Shown in pieces: positions 1 to 5,921 of a stretch of 11,184 nt of DNA; position 1 is the stretch's first letter; the number at the start of each line of letters is the position of its first letter. The notes under the pieces are model-generated. The model saw nothing but the letters and a program-made list of their open reading frames with translations, did not search any database and had not been told where the DNA came from. The stretch covers positions 1 to 11,184 of the forward strand of contig DALYDA010000019.1 of NCBI GenBank assembly GCA_031973435.1. The letters run 5' to 3'. The DNA is from HK-STAS-PATE-34 sp031973435 (GTDB lineage Bacteria; Patescibacteriota; Minisyncoccia; Phycocordibacterales; UBA9973). The translations under genes and the position numbers were made by a program.

Positions 1-22
1 AATCAATTCATAATAAAATTGG

Positions 23-51
23 TTGACACATACACTAGCTAAGTGTATGTT
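23..51 (+). promoter_or_regulatory. Sigma-70-type promoter of the first gene
   Basis: A perfect -35 box TTGACA (23-28) is separated by exactly 17 bases from a -10 box TATGTT (46-51). Transcription would begin near 58, about 13 bases before the ATG at 71, so the leader would be very short. The spacer between the two boxes is occupied by a palindrome, described separately. The -35 box contains an in-frame TTG that could be mistaken for a start codon of the gene downstream. Confidence 0.75.
28..50. promoter_or_regulatory. Operator-like palindrome inside the promoter
   Basis: Two perfect 9-base inverted arms, ACATACACT (28-36) and AGTGTATGT (42-50), flank the 5-base centre agcta. The dyad fills the whole spacer and reaches into both the -35 and the -10 boxes, which is the usual position for a repressor that blocks RNA polymerase. 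As an RNA hairpin it would lie upstream of the predicted transcription start, so a DNA-binding role is more likely. The binding protein is unknown. The arms do not clearly match the dyad in the lexA promoter at 1825-1846. Confidence 0.6.
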
Positions 52-70
52 AGTAGAAAATTACGAGTTT

Positions 71-421
71 ATGGAAAAAGAAATTTATGTCGTATTGCCA
101 ATAGCGGGTGATAGTCCAGCACATTCAATACAAGAAAAACTAAACACCCAAGATCCTGATATAAGGTGGGAACAGTTGGTGGTAATGGTAGGTGCTACTT
201 TAGCAGAAAAAATCCTCAAGAGTGACAGTAGTGTTACTGGTGCAGAAATAAAAAATGCACTGGACGGTACTCATCACAAAATCACCCTTAGTACAAAAGC
301 AGTTGAAAAATTCTTCAATTTGCAAAATGAGGGTTTTGTAATTTTTTGCGAGCTAGATGATGAAAAGGAAAAAGCAGTTTCATCGTATGTCTGGCACCCA
401 GAGGGGAAAATTCCATCCTAA
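71..421 (+). CDS. Hypothetical protein, 116 residues
   Basis: I do not recognise this protein. It begins MEKEIYVVLP and is a soluble, mixed alpha/beta-looking product with no signal peptide, membrane segment or cysteine-rich motif. The reading frame extends upstream to a TTG at 23 and an ATG at 47. The first is the -35 box, and the second overlaps the -10 box and lies before the predicted transcription start near 58, so ATG 71 is the likely start. No Shine-Dalgarno sequence is visible. The gene is monocistronic: its own promoter with a palindromic operator lies upstream, and a strong hairpin terminator begins five bases after the stop codon. That arrangement suggests a separately regulated small gene. 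The function is unknown. Confidence 0.7.
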   Translation: MEKEIYVVLPIAGDSPAHSIQEKLNTQDPDIRWEQLVVMVGATLAEKILKSDSSVTGAEIKNALDGTHHKITLSTKAVEKFFNLQNEGFVIFCELDDEKEKAVSSYVWHPEGKIPS

Positions 422-425
422 ATTT

Positions 426-459
426 AAAATGCACTAATATTAAAAATTAGTGCATTTTT
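426..459 (+). terminator. Intrinsic terminator after the first gene
   Basis: A perfect 13-base stem has arms AAAATGCACTAAT (426-438) and ATTAGTGCATTTT (446-458), with a 7-base loop and a T run at the end of the right arm. It follows the stop codon of the first gene. The A run on the left could also give some termination on the minus strand. Confidence 0.85.
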
Positions 460-473
460 ATATAGGTTATAAG

Positions 474-517
474 TCTATATCGTACCCAAAATAAAAAATC
501 CACAAACGATACATAGA
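474..517. repeat. Imperfect inverted repeat upstream of the sigma gene
   Basis: TCTATATCGT (474-483) can pair with ACGAT (506-510) and ATAGA (513-517), with a 2-base bulge and a 22-base A-rich loop between the arms. It lies just upstream of the TTGACA at 530-535. It could be a regulatory dyad or chance pairing in AT-rich DNA. The rest of 460-529 shows no other structure I can support. Confidence 0.25.
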
Positions 518-529
518 GGAAATTAGGAT

Positions 530-557
530 TTGACATATTTTATAGTGAGAGTAAAGT
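530..557 (+). promoter_or_regulatory. Putative promoter of the sigma factor gene
   Basis: TTGACA (530-535) is followed after 16 bases by the imperfect -10 box TAAAGT (552-557), 19 bases before the ATG at 577. An alternative weak -10, AATAGT (565-570), sits six bases before the ATG but lacks a matching -35. No Shine-Dalgarno sequence precedes the start. Confidence 0.5.
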
Positions 558-576
558 TACTGAAAATAGTTCACAA

Positions 577-1188
577 ATGAAAAACTACACTACTCTAACA
601 GACGACCATCTTGCCCAAATGGTAAATGAAGGCGATGAAAATGCTTTCGGTGAAATATACAAAAGACATCAACCGCGCTTGATCAAGTATGTTTTGAAGA
701 ATAAGCTTTATAGCAGTGGAAACTGTTATGAGCCTGAGGATATTGTACAGGAGACATTTATACGCGCGCGAATCGCAATAATTGGTGGAAAATACAAACC
801 TCAAGAAGTCATGTTTTCATGGCTTATAAAAATAGCGACAAATAAGTTCATCAATTTTTGCCGGCAAAATGCAAAAAGGAAAACTATCTCATTGTCCATA
901 CGCAACTTTTTAACCGATGAAAGTACAGAACAGGGGTTTATTCCACCAGAAGACACAAAAGGTTACGAACTCAAGTATGCTATGGAATATCTGAATAAAA
1001 CAGCAAAAGATATTCCAGTAAATCTTCAGACGATAATTCCATTTCTTGTTAAGGGATACAAGTACGAGGAAATTGCAGAGGAACTATCCCTTCCTCTTGG
1101 GACAGTGCGTTCAAAAATTTTTCACTTGAAAAAGAAACTTTTAAAGATAATGCAAAAACAAGGAGTAGGGATAGAAGCTTTGTTGTGA
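577..1188 (+). CDS. RNA polymerase sigma factor, ECF (sigma-70 family)
   Basis: This is a 203-residue alternative sigma factor that would direct RNA polymerase to a specific promoter set. Region 2 covers about residues 11-100. It has the typical start (LAQMVNEGDENAFGEIYKRH), the YEPEDIVQETFIRA core-binding segment near 51-64, and a SWLIKIATNKFINFCRQ helix near 81-97. Region 4 covers about 140-192, with a helix-turn-helix seen in YEEIAEELSLPLGTVRSKIFHLKKKLLK. The linker between them lacks sigma region 3, which defines the ECF group. The length fits the family. The gene is monocistronic, with a terminator right after the stop. No anti-sigma gene is recognisable beside it; the next gene encodes a single-pass membrane protein but has its own promoter. 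The family call is firm, while the regulon and signal are unknown. Confidence 0.9.
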   Translation: MKNYTTLTDDHLAQMVNEGDENAFGEIYKRHQPRLIKYVLKNKLYSSGNCYEPEDIVQETFIRARIAIIGGKYKPQEVMFSWLIKIATNKFINFCRQNAKRKTISLSIRNFLTDESTEQGFIPPEDTKGYELKYAMEYLNKTAKDIPVNLQTIIPFLVKGYKYEEIAEELSLPLGTVRSKIFHLKKKLLKIMQKQGVGIEALL

Positions 1189-1192
1189 AAAG

Positions 1193-1219
1193 AAACCTGT
1201 ATATTTATACAGGTTTTTT
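1193..1219 (+). terminator. Intrinsic terminator after the sigma gene
   Basis: AAACCTGTAT (1193-1202) pairs with ATACAGGTTT (1207-1216) and is followed by a T run to 1219. It begins four bases after the TGA of the sigma gene. Confidence 0.85.
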
Positions 1220-1233
1220 ATTTTGGAGTACGG

Positions 1234-1239
1234 TATAAT
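1234..1239 (+). promoter_or_regulatory. -10 box placing the mRNA start at the ATG
   Basis: A perfect TATAAT lies exactly six bases before the ATG at 1246, so transcription should start at or next to the A of the start codon and give a leaderless mRNA. No good -35 box is visible at the expected distance, which falls inside the preceding terminator. Confidence 0.65.
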
Positions 1240-1245
1240 TCATGC

Positions 1246-1815
1246 ATGGAAAAAAGTAAGATCAAAAAAATAGGAGAGGTGGTATTACTGGTAATAGTTT
1301 TTGTGTTTTTATATACCTTTATAAAAAATGACCCTTATGTTCCCGAAAGTAAAAGGATAGATGATGCACAAACAGTAGAATCATTTCTAAAGTTCAATAT
1401 TCTCACACACGAAGGGATGAATCTGTCTGATGTAACACCAAATTTTTCTGGAAGTGACCAAGACTGGAGTTCTCGCTCCACTGCTCAGATAAATAATTTT
1501 TTAGCTGGTTCACCGACAGTACAAAAGATGTTTGGAGACCCGTATGTCTTTAGCTACAAACTTACTTACGAAGAGGGAAGAGTGGTTTATATAATATGGT
1601 TCGATAATGGAGGGGACGAGAATATAGGCGCTGATACAATGGTAGACTTGGATGTTTCTATTATGAATCCACAAACTGAAGTGATACTAACAGAGAGACT
1701 TCTCGGTGCAAGTGAAACAGAACCACTAATCCGCGGATACCTTATAGACGATGCAGGACACACAAAGATCACGATTACAAATACCCCAATTTTTGTATAT
1801 CCACAACCTCTCTAG
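1246..1815 (+). CDS. Membrane-anchored hypothetical protein, 189 residues
   Basis: I do not recognise the family. The protein has a basic N-terminus (MEKSKIKKIGE), one hydrophobic helix at about residues 11-26 (VVLLVIVFVFLYTF), and then a polar domain of about 160 residues with no further membrane segment. This indicates an inner-membrane anchor with an extracytoplasmic domain. There is no lipobox cysteine. The globular part is rich in acidic and aromatic residues, with a beta-looking stretch around YVFSYKLTYEEGRVVYIIWFDNG. The predicted mRNA is leaderless because TATAAT ends six bases before the ATG. Its neighbours are a sigma factor upstream, separated by a terminator, and lexA downstream, so nothing points to a shared function. 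An anti-sigma role was considered but is not supported by operon structure. Confidence 0.7.
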   Translation: MEKSKIKKIGEVVLLVIVFVFLYTFIKNDPYVPESKRIDDAQTVESFLKFNILTHEGMNLSDVTPNFSGSDQDWSSRSTAQINNFLAGSPTVQKMFGDPYVFSYKLTYEEGRVVYIIWFDNGGDENIGADTMVDLDVSIMNPQTEVILTERLLGASETEPLIRGYLIDDAGHTKITITNTPIFVYPQPL

Positions 1816-1821
1816 TTTTTC

Positions 1822-1851
1822 TTGACTGTATACGTTCGTTCACAGTATAAT
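1822..1851 (+). promoter_or_regulatory. lexA promoter with overlapping operator-like dyad
   Basis: The -35 box TTGACT (1822-1827) and a perfect -10 box TATAAT (1846-1851) are 18 bases apart. The -10 box ends six bases before the ATG at 1858, predicting a leaderless mRNA. Within the promoter, ACTGT (1825-1829) and ACAGT (1842-1846) are inverted arms, and the inner ACG (1832-1834) and CGT (1837-1839) continue the symmetry, so 8 of 11 base pairs match over 1825-1846. This is a good candidate for the autoregulatory LexA site. It is neither the classical E. coli box (CTGT-N8-ACAG) nor the Bacillus GAAC-N4-GTTC box. Confidence 0.65.
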
Positions 1852-1857
1852 TGGTCT

Positions 1858-2430
1858 ATGAACACCATAGATTCTAGAAAAAGAAGAACTATAGATTTCT
1901 ATCGAGCACACAAACGGATGCCTTCGTATTCCGAACTTTGCGGTTTGCTTGGTTTTTCTTCCAAGCAAGCTTCTGTTCGCGTGGTGGATAAGTGGGTAGA
2001 TGAAAAATTCCTCTCAAAAGATGAAAAAGGGAAGTTGATCCCTGGGGATTCTTTTCATGCACTCAAGCTTCTTGGTCTCATAGAAGCAGGTTTCCCTACA
2101 GGTGCAGATGAATCTACTCTAGACACTATTTCACTCGACGAGTTTTTGATACCACAGAAAGATGCGAGCTACATGCTCCGTGTAAAAGGAGACTCGATGA
2201 TAGATGCTGGAATATGTGAAGGAGACTACGTGATAGTAGAGAGGACGGCGAACCCAAAAATAGGAGAGATAGTTATCGCGGAGATAGATGGAGGATTCAC
2301 TATGAAATATCTTCGCAAAGAGAAAGATCGATACTTTCTTGAACCAGCAAACAGAAAATACAAAAATATATTTCCAGAAGAAGACATGAAGGTTGTCGCG
2401 GTTGTCCGTTCGGTTATCCGTAAATACTAA
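1858..2430 (+). CDS. lexA: LexA-family SOS repressor (self-cleaving, S24 peptidase)
   Basis: This 190-residue transcriptional repressor of the DNA-damage response should cleave itself when stimulated by RecA filaments. The N-terminal winged helix-turn-helix (residues 1-63) has the usual LexA layout, with RTIDFYRAHKRMPSYSELCG leading into the HTH. The C-terminal S24 domain shows the scissile Ala77-Gly78 in IEAGF, the catalytic Ser113 in KGDSMIDAGI and Lys150 in GGFTMKYL. The 36-residue spacing from cleavage site to serine matches known LexA proteins. The frame could be read from TTG 1822, but that codon is the -35 box, so ATG 1858 is the start. The stop is four bases before the start of the Y-family polymerase, making an operon. 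The DNA-binding domain separates it from UmuD, which lacks one. Confidence 0.92.
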   Translation: MNTIDSRKRRTIDFYRAHKRMPSYSELCGLLGFSSKQASVRVVDKWVDEKFLSKDEKGKLIPGDSFHALKLLGLIEAGFPTGADESTLDTISLDEFLIPQKDASYMLRVKGDSMIDAGICEGDYVIVERTANPKIGEIVIAEIDGGFTMKYLRKEKDRYFLEPANRKYKNIFPEEDMKVVAVVRSVIRKY

Positions 2431-2434
2431 ATTT

Positions 2435-3670
2435 ATGAAATTAATCGTCCATGTTGATGGTGACTCTTTCTTCGTTTCTTGTGAGTTGCTCAAAAGGCCA
2501 GATCTTCGCGGGCGGGCTGTGATAACTGGAAAAGAAAGAGGTATCGCAAGCTCTATGAACAAGGAAGCAAAGGAGATCGGTATCACACGAGGGATGCCAG
2601 TATTTAAAATACGAAAAGAGTACCCTAGTGTTGTTGTCCTAGATTCGAATTACAAACTCTACAGTCAGTACAATCAGAAAATGCTTTCTGTTGCGAGTCG
2701 TTTCTCAAACGTTGTGGAGGATTATAGTATAGATGAATGTTTTATCGAAATAGGCGATGAGAAAAGTACCTTGGAAGAAAACATAAAAATTGCAGAGGAT
2801 TTCAAAAACGAACTACAAAAGGAAACAGGACTCACTTTCTCTTTAGGTCTTGCTCCGACAAAGGTGCTTGCAAAAGTAGCATCGAAAAATAAAAAACCAA
2901 ACGGATTTACTGTGATGACAAAAGACACTATTGAAGACTTCTTACGGGATCTAGATATTGAAAGTATATGGGGGATAGGATATCGTAGCGCTAGAAGATT
3001 TCGTAGTGCAGGACTACACACTGCACTTTCTTTTTACAACATGAGTGAGTCTTGGGTACAGAGCAATCTTTCCAAGCCATATCAATCTATATGGTATGAA
3101 CTCCATGAGAAAAATATTTATAGCCTGGAAACAAAACATGAACTACCGAAATCTATACAGTCGACACGGACATTTCCCGAAGCAACTACGAGGAAAGAAG
3201 AAGTTTTTTCCCATCTTTCTCGCAATGTAGAGATTTCATGTAAAAGGTTGCGCGAGATGAATCTTTTTACAAAAAAAGTGGCGTTTTTTATTAAGGAGCA
3301 CGAAACCTTCAAGAAAACTTGGGTGGAGGTAGAGCTTCCTGACTATACAAATTTCCCTGATGAAATAGTGAGGCAACTTAAAAACAGTTTTGACCAAGTC
3401 TTTAGAGATAGAAAAATAAAATACAGGTCTACCGGGATAAGTTGTTATGGATTGATTGGAAAGAATCAAATGACAGGAACGCTGTTCGAGGATCCATTTC
3501 AGAGAAGTTCTATATACGAAGCGATAGATATGATGTCAGAGAAGTTCGGAGAGAACTCGTTGGTACTGGCCACGAGTATGAGTGCAATAAAGTCATTTCA
3601 AGAAAATAGGACCAAAATACTTTTAAAGCAAAAGTATTTTCCGATCCCTTTTATGGGGGAGGTGAGATGA
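2435..3670 (+). CDS. Y-family translesion DNA polymerase (UmuC/DinB type)
   Basis: This 411-residue error-prone polymerase synthesises past lesions. The N-terminus is MKLIVHVDGDSFFVSCE: Asp8 is the first metal ligand, and Phe13 is the steric gate at the same position as in E. coli DinB. Asp100-Glu101 in YSIDECFIE complete the active site. The SLGLAPTKVLAKVASKNKKP segment near 136-155 is typical, followed by the helix-hairpin-helix region (IWGIGYRSARRF) and a little-finger domain. RPDLRGRAVITG and GITRGMP resemble UmuC more than DinB, so I give no symbol. QMTGTLF (345-351) may be a sliding-clamp motif. The start is ATG 2435, four bases after lexA; longer readings run back into lexA. The last residues (about 393-402) are encoded by a terminator-like hairpin. 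The TGA stop overlaps an orphan ATG (ATGA at 3667). Confidence 0.92.
   Translation: MKLIVHVDGDSFFVSCELLKRPDLRGRAVITGKERGIASSMNKEAKEIGITRGMPVFKIRKEYPSVVVLDSNYKLYSQYNQKMLSVASRFSNVVEDYSIDECFIEIGDEKSTLEENIKIAEDFKNELQKETGLTFSLGLAPTKVLAKVASKNKKPNGFTVMTKDTIEDFLRDLDIESIWGIGYRSARRFRSAGLHTALSFYNMSESWVQSNLSKPYQSIWYELHEKNIYSLETKHELPKSIQSTRTFPEATTRKEEVFSHLSRNVEISCKRLREMNLFTKKVAFFIKEHETFKKTWVEVELPDYTNFPDEIVRQLKNSFDQVFRDRKIKYRSTGISCYGLIGKNQMTGTLFEDPFQRSSIYEAIDMMSEKFGENSLVLATSMSAIKSFQENRTKILLKQKYFPIPFMGEVR
3614..3640 (+). terminator. Terminator-like hairpin inside the 3' end of the polymerase gene
   Basis: AAAATACTTTT (3614-3624) and AAAAGTATTTT (3630-3640) form a perfect 11-base inverted repeat with a 5-base loop, and the right arm ends in four T. 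It lies 27 bases before the stop codon, within the frame that encodes the last residues of the polymerase. It could terminate the lexA-polymerase transcript or be a remnant of an earlier, shorter gene end. The stem is AT-rich and the T run short, so its strength is uncertain. Confidence 0.5.
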
Positions 3671-3681
3671 ATATTGAGTAG
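3658..3681 (+). other. Orphan translation start with strong Shine-Dalgarno (possible gene remnant)
   Basis: GGAGGTGA at 3658-3665 is a near-perfect Shine-Dalgarno sequence, the only strong one I see in the window. Four bases separate its GGAGG core from an ATG at 3667 that overlaps the polymerase TGA as ATGA, the classic layout for a translationally coupled next gene. The frame reads only Met-Asn-Ile-Glu before TAG at 3679-3681. This looks like the surviving start of a third operon gene whose body was lost. It could instead be a minicistron or a chance purine run at the gene end. Confidence 0.4.
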
Positions 3682-3711
3682 ACAACTTAAAAGTGAACTC
3701 ATGCTGCTACA

Positions 3712-3740
3712 TTGACATAATTACATTTTTGTTACATTAT
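3712..3740 (+). promoter_or_regulatory. Putative promoter of the helicase gene
   Basis: A perfect TTGACA (3712-3717) is followed by a 17-base spacer and CATTAT (3735-3740), a 4/6 match to the -10 consensus. The mRNA would start near 3747, leaving a short leader before the ATG at 3760. TACATT occurs three times here as a direct repeat (3708-3713, 3722-3727, 3733-3738), which might be a binding-site array or simply AT-rich sequence. Confidence 0.5.
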
Positions 3741-3759
3741 AGAAGAAAAGCATTAAAAT

Positions 3760-5881
3760 ATGAATAAAATTAAAGCCATTGAGAAACGTAATTACCAAAC
3801 AAGTGCTCCAAAGCAAATAGTAGAAGCTCTCATAGAAACAAACCGTGCCCTAGTTGTGATGGCCACAGGTCTCGGCAAAACAATAACCTGTGGTATGACA
3901 ATTCAGGAATATTTTTCTGGAAAAGATCAATATAAAGTATTGTATTTATGTGATCGCAATCATGCATTAGACCATGCAGAAAAAGAATTTCTGGGGAAAT
4001 TAGGAATGAATATCATACCGTCCCGGCTCTATGGAGACAACGAAAGTGATTTAAATTCTGAAGCTAAGTCAATTATCTTTGCATCCTTCCAAAAGTTGAA
4101 CAGTGCAAAACGCTGGTATCAAAAATTTGATCGAAAACATTTCGATATGATAGTAGTGGACGAAGCCCATCATGCATTTGCAGAGACGTATTATAGCGTT
4201 ATCAACTATTTTTTTGTTGAAAATTGCAAAATAATGGGTTTGACAGCAACTCCTTATCGTTCAGACCAAAAGGATATAAAGAAGTTATTTGGACCCCCAG
4301 TAATAGAGATAAGTCTGGAAGAAGGAATCGCCATGGGGTGGCTTGCAGATGTTGACTATCGTATTATTACTGACGGACTGGACGAGACCATGCTTCAACA
4401 GCTACTTNNNNNNNNNNCTTAACGGTGAGTTGAAGCCAAGAAAGAGTAGTCGCTGGACTATGAAGCAGCTCAATACTCGACTATTTGTTCGTAAACGAGA
4501 TGATGAAATAGTAAAAAATATCAAATACTTTACCCAAGGTGGAAAAAAGACATTGATATTTTGCCAAAGCATTAAGCATGCCGACTATATATCTGAACTT
4601 CTTGGTAAGAGAGCAGATGTTGTGCATTCTGGGCAATCAGCTGATCGCAATCTAAATATCGTAAAAGCATTTGAAGATGGCAATATCAAGTACTTGATTG
4701 CAGTTGATAAATTTAACGAAGCTGTGGATATACCAGATGTGGCCGTTCTTGTATTCTTACGACTGACTGACTCTAAACGAATATTCTTTCAACAATTAGG
4801 AAGAGGCCTTAGAAAAACTCTTTCTAAACGGAGAATATTAGTTCTTGATTTTGCTGCAAACTGTCAGCGTCTTATACAGGTGTCTGAATTATTAACGAAA
4901 ATTCGAGAACAGGTTGAGATGAAGCAATTAAATGTCCCAGATCCCAAGTTAGAAAAAATAATAGTTGCTTTTAAGCGACAACAGGAATCACTTGTAGTTA
5001 ACGGCGAACACTTCAATTTCACTTTTACTGATCAAGTTGTCAAAATGATCCAAGTATTAGAAGTAATTAGGAAAGGCATATTTCCAACATGGGAAGAAGC
5101 AAAGGATGTCTTTATGTCTGGTAATTTTACAAGTAGTTTTGATTATCGTAGGCGCTATGCGGAAGTAAACTTGCGTTTACCCAGGTCGCCAGAAATTTCA
5201 TGGCCAGATTTTCCTGGATGGGGAATATTAAGAGGTGTCTCTGATAAAAAAAGCAGGCACAGGAATACTTACACAAAAGAAGAGATAATTAAACAAGTTA
5301 AAAACCTGACAAAAGAGTTAGGAAGAGTGCCAGTTTTTGATGATGTGATTGCTGCTTCCAAGGAAAACAAAATTGCGAGTGCAAAGCGCATATATGCTGT
5401 ATTTGGAAATTTACCAAACGCAGTGAGGGCAGCCGGATTAATTCCTATTAATAACTCGCCTCGAAGTACCTCTGAATTACCAACGAAAGAGGAATTGACA
5501 CAGGAACTAAAACGGATAAGTAAGTTGGTGGGTAAAAAACCAGGAAGAAGGGAGATTGATAAATTGGTTAAAAATGGATCTACGAAGGAACCATTTGGTA
5601 CGTATGTGAGGACGTTTGGTAGTTTATCTGAAGCCTTCATTGCCGCGGGATTCAAAACCAGGGCTTCTGACAATACTCGGCTTAAAAGAAAAACTCCTAT
5701 GCCAAACCGGGAAGATCTTATTGTAGAACTACAAAAAATTGCTAAACAGCTAGGTAGAATTCCAACGTCCATAGATATACAAAAAGAGTACGATAAAAAA
5801 AGGACCGAAAATTACTACAAAGTTTATACTCGCGTATTTGGTAGCTGGAAAGATGCTCTAGTTGAAGCACATCTTTTATAG
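3760..5881 (+). CDS. SF2 DEAH-box helicase with C-terminal repeat array (interrupted by assembly gap)
   Basis: This is a superfamily 2 ATP-dependent nucleic-acid helicase of the kind that includes RadD/YejH and restriction-type helicases. Before the gap it encodes 216 residues: a Q-like motif (NYQTSAPKQI, 11-20), Walker A ATGLGKT (35-41), DEAH (134-137) in VVDEAHHAF, and motif III TAT (162-164). After the gap come 487 residues: motif IV (KTLIFCQS), motif V-like AVDKFNEAVDIPDV with Ala where Gly is usual, and motif VI QQLGRGLR. These are complete SF2 core signatures. The C-terminal part carries one unit resembling the phage-integrase repeat (5087-5236) and three tandem units resembling the homing-endonuclease-associated repeat (5276-5878), which are likely DNA-binding. 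The frames on the two sides agree if the missing length is a multiple of three, so I treat it as one gene. It has its own promoter and terminator and sits between lexA-polymerase and rmuC. The substrate is unknown; repair or defence are both possible. Confidence 0.85.
4408..4417. other. Assembly gap (10 N) inside the helicase gene
   Basis: Ten N bases interrupt the gene between the end of helicase domain 1 and the start of domain 2. The round number suggests a placeholder rather than a measured length. The two coding frames meet only if the true length is a multiple of three. Joining the contigs with the shared CTT on either side collapsed to one copy would also be in frame and would read QQLLNGELK. 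Confidence 0.95.
5087..5236 (+). repeat. Phage-integrase-repeat-like unit in the helicase
   Basis: The encoded segment runs from TWEEAKDVF through SSFDYRRRY and LPRSPEISW to FPGWGILRG. The order (F/W-x-E-A, then Y-R-x-Y, then LP-x-x-P, then GW-x-x-x-x-G) resembles the short repeat found beside some phage-type integrases and in other DNA-binding proteins. Only one copy is present. The assignment is by eye and tentative. Confidence 0.4.
5276..5878 (+). repeat. Three tandem protein repeats, homing-endonuclease-associated type
   Basis: Three degenerate units of about 55-59 residues lie at 5276-5440, 5483-5653 and 5702-5878. Each begins with an acidic helix (KEEIIKQVKNL, KEELTQELKRI, REDLIVELQKI), continues with a Gly-Arg/Lys-x-Pro turn (LGRVP, VGKKP, LGRIP), and ends with an FG-Aromatic/Ser-x-x-x-A-x-x-A segment (FGNLPNAVRAAGL, FGSLSEAFIAAGF, FGSWKDALVEAHL). 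This matches the repeat family known beside HNH homing endonucleases in archaea and other lineages. A DNA-binding role is inferred. The DNA itself is not detectably repeated, so the duplications are old. Confidence 0.65.
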
Positions 5882-5896
5882 TCGTGTGTAAGGGAT

Positions 5897-5921
5897 ACTC
5901 CATTGAAAAATGGGGTTTTTT
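5897..5921 (+). terminator. Intrinsic terminator after the helicase gene
   Basis: ACTCCATT (5897-5904) pairs with AATGGGGT (5909-5916), including one G-T wobble, around a GAAA tetraloop. A run of six T ends at 5921. It lies 15 bases after the helicase stop and touches the stop codon of rmuC on the other strand. Read from the minus strand there is no T run after the stem, so it serves the helicase side. Confidence 0.85.

Noticed and set aside
23..70. Upstream extension of the first gene from TTG 23 or ATG 47
   Set aside because: TTG 23 is part of a perfect -35 box and ATG 47 overlaps the -10 box; the predicted mRNA starts after both.
1822..1857. N-terminal extension of LexA from TTG 1822
   Set aside because: The TTG is the -35 box of the lexA promoter, and the extension does not resemble LexA. 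ATG 1858 directly follows TATAAT and gives a normal LexA N-terminus.
2131..2586. A 151-codon open frame on the minus strand over lexA and the polymerase
   Set aside because: It is antisense to two well-supported genes and its translation resembles no protein domain.
5269..5772. A 167-codon minus-strand open frame over the helicase repeats
   Set aside because: It is antisense to the repeat array. Its apparent length comes from the codon pattern of the real gene, and no start signals are present.
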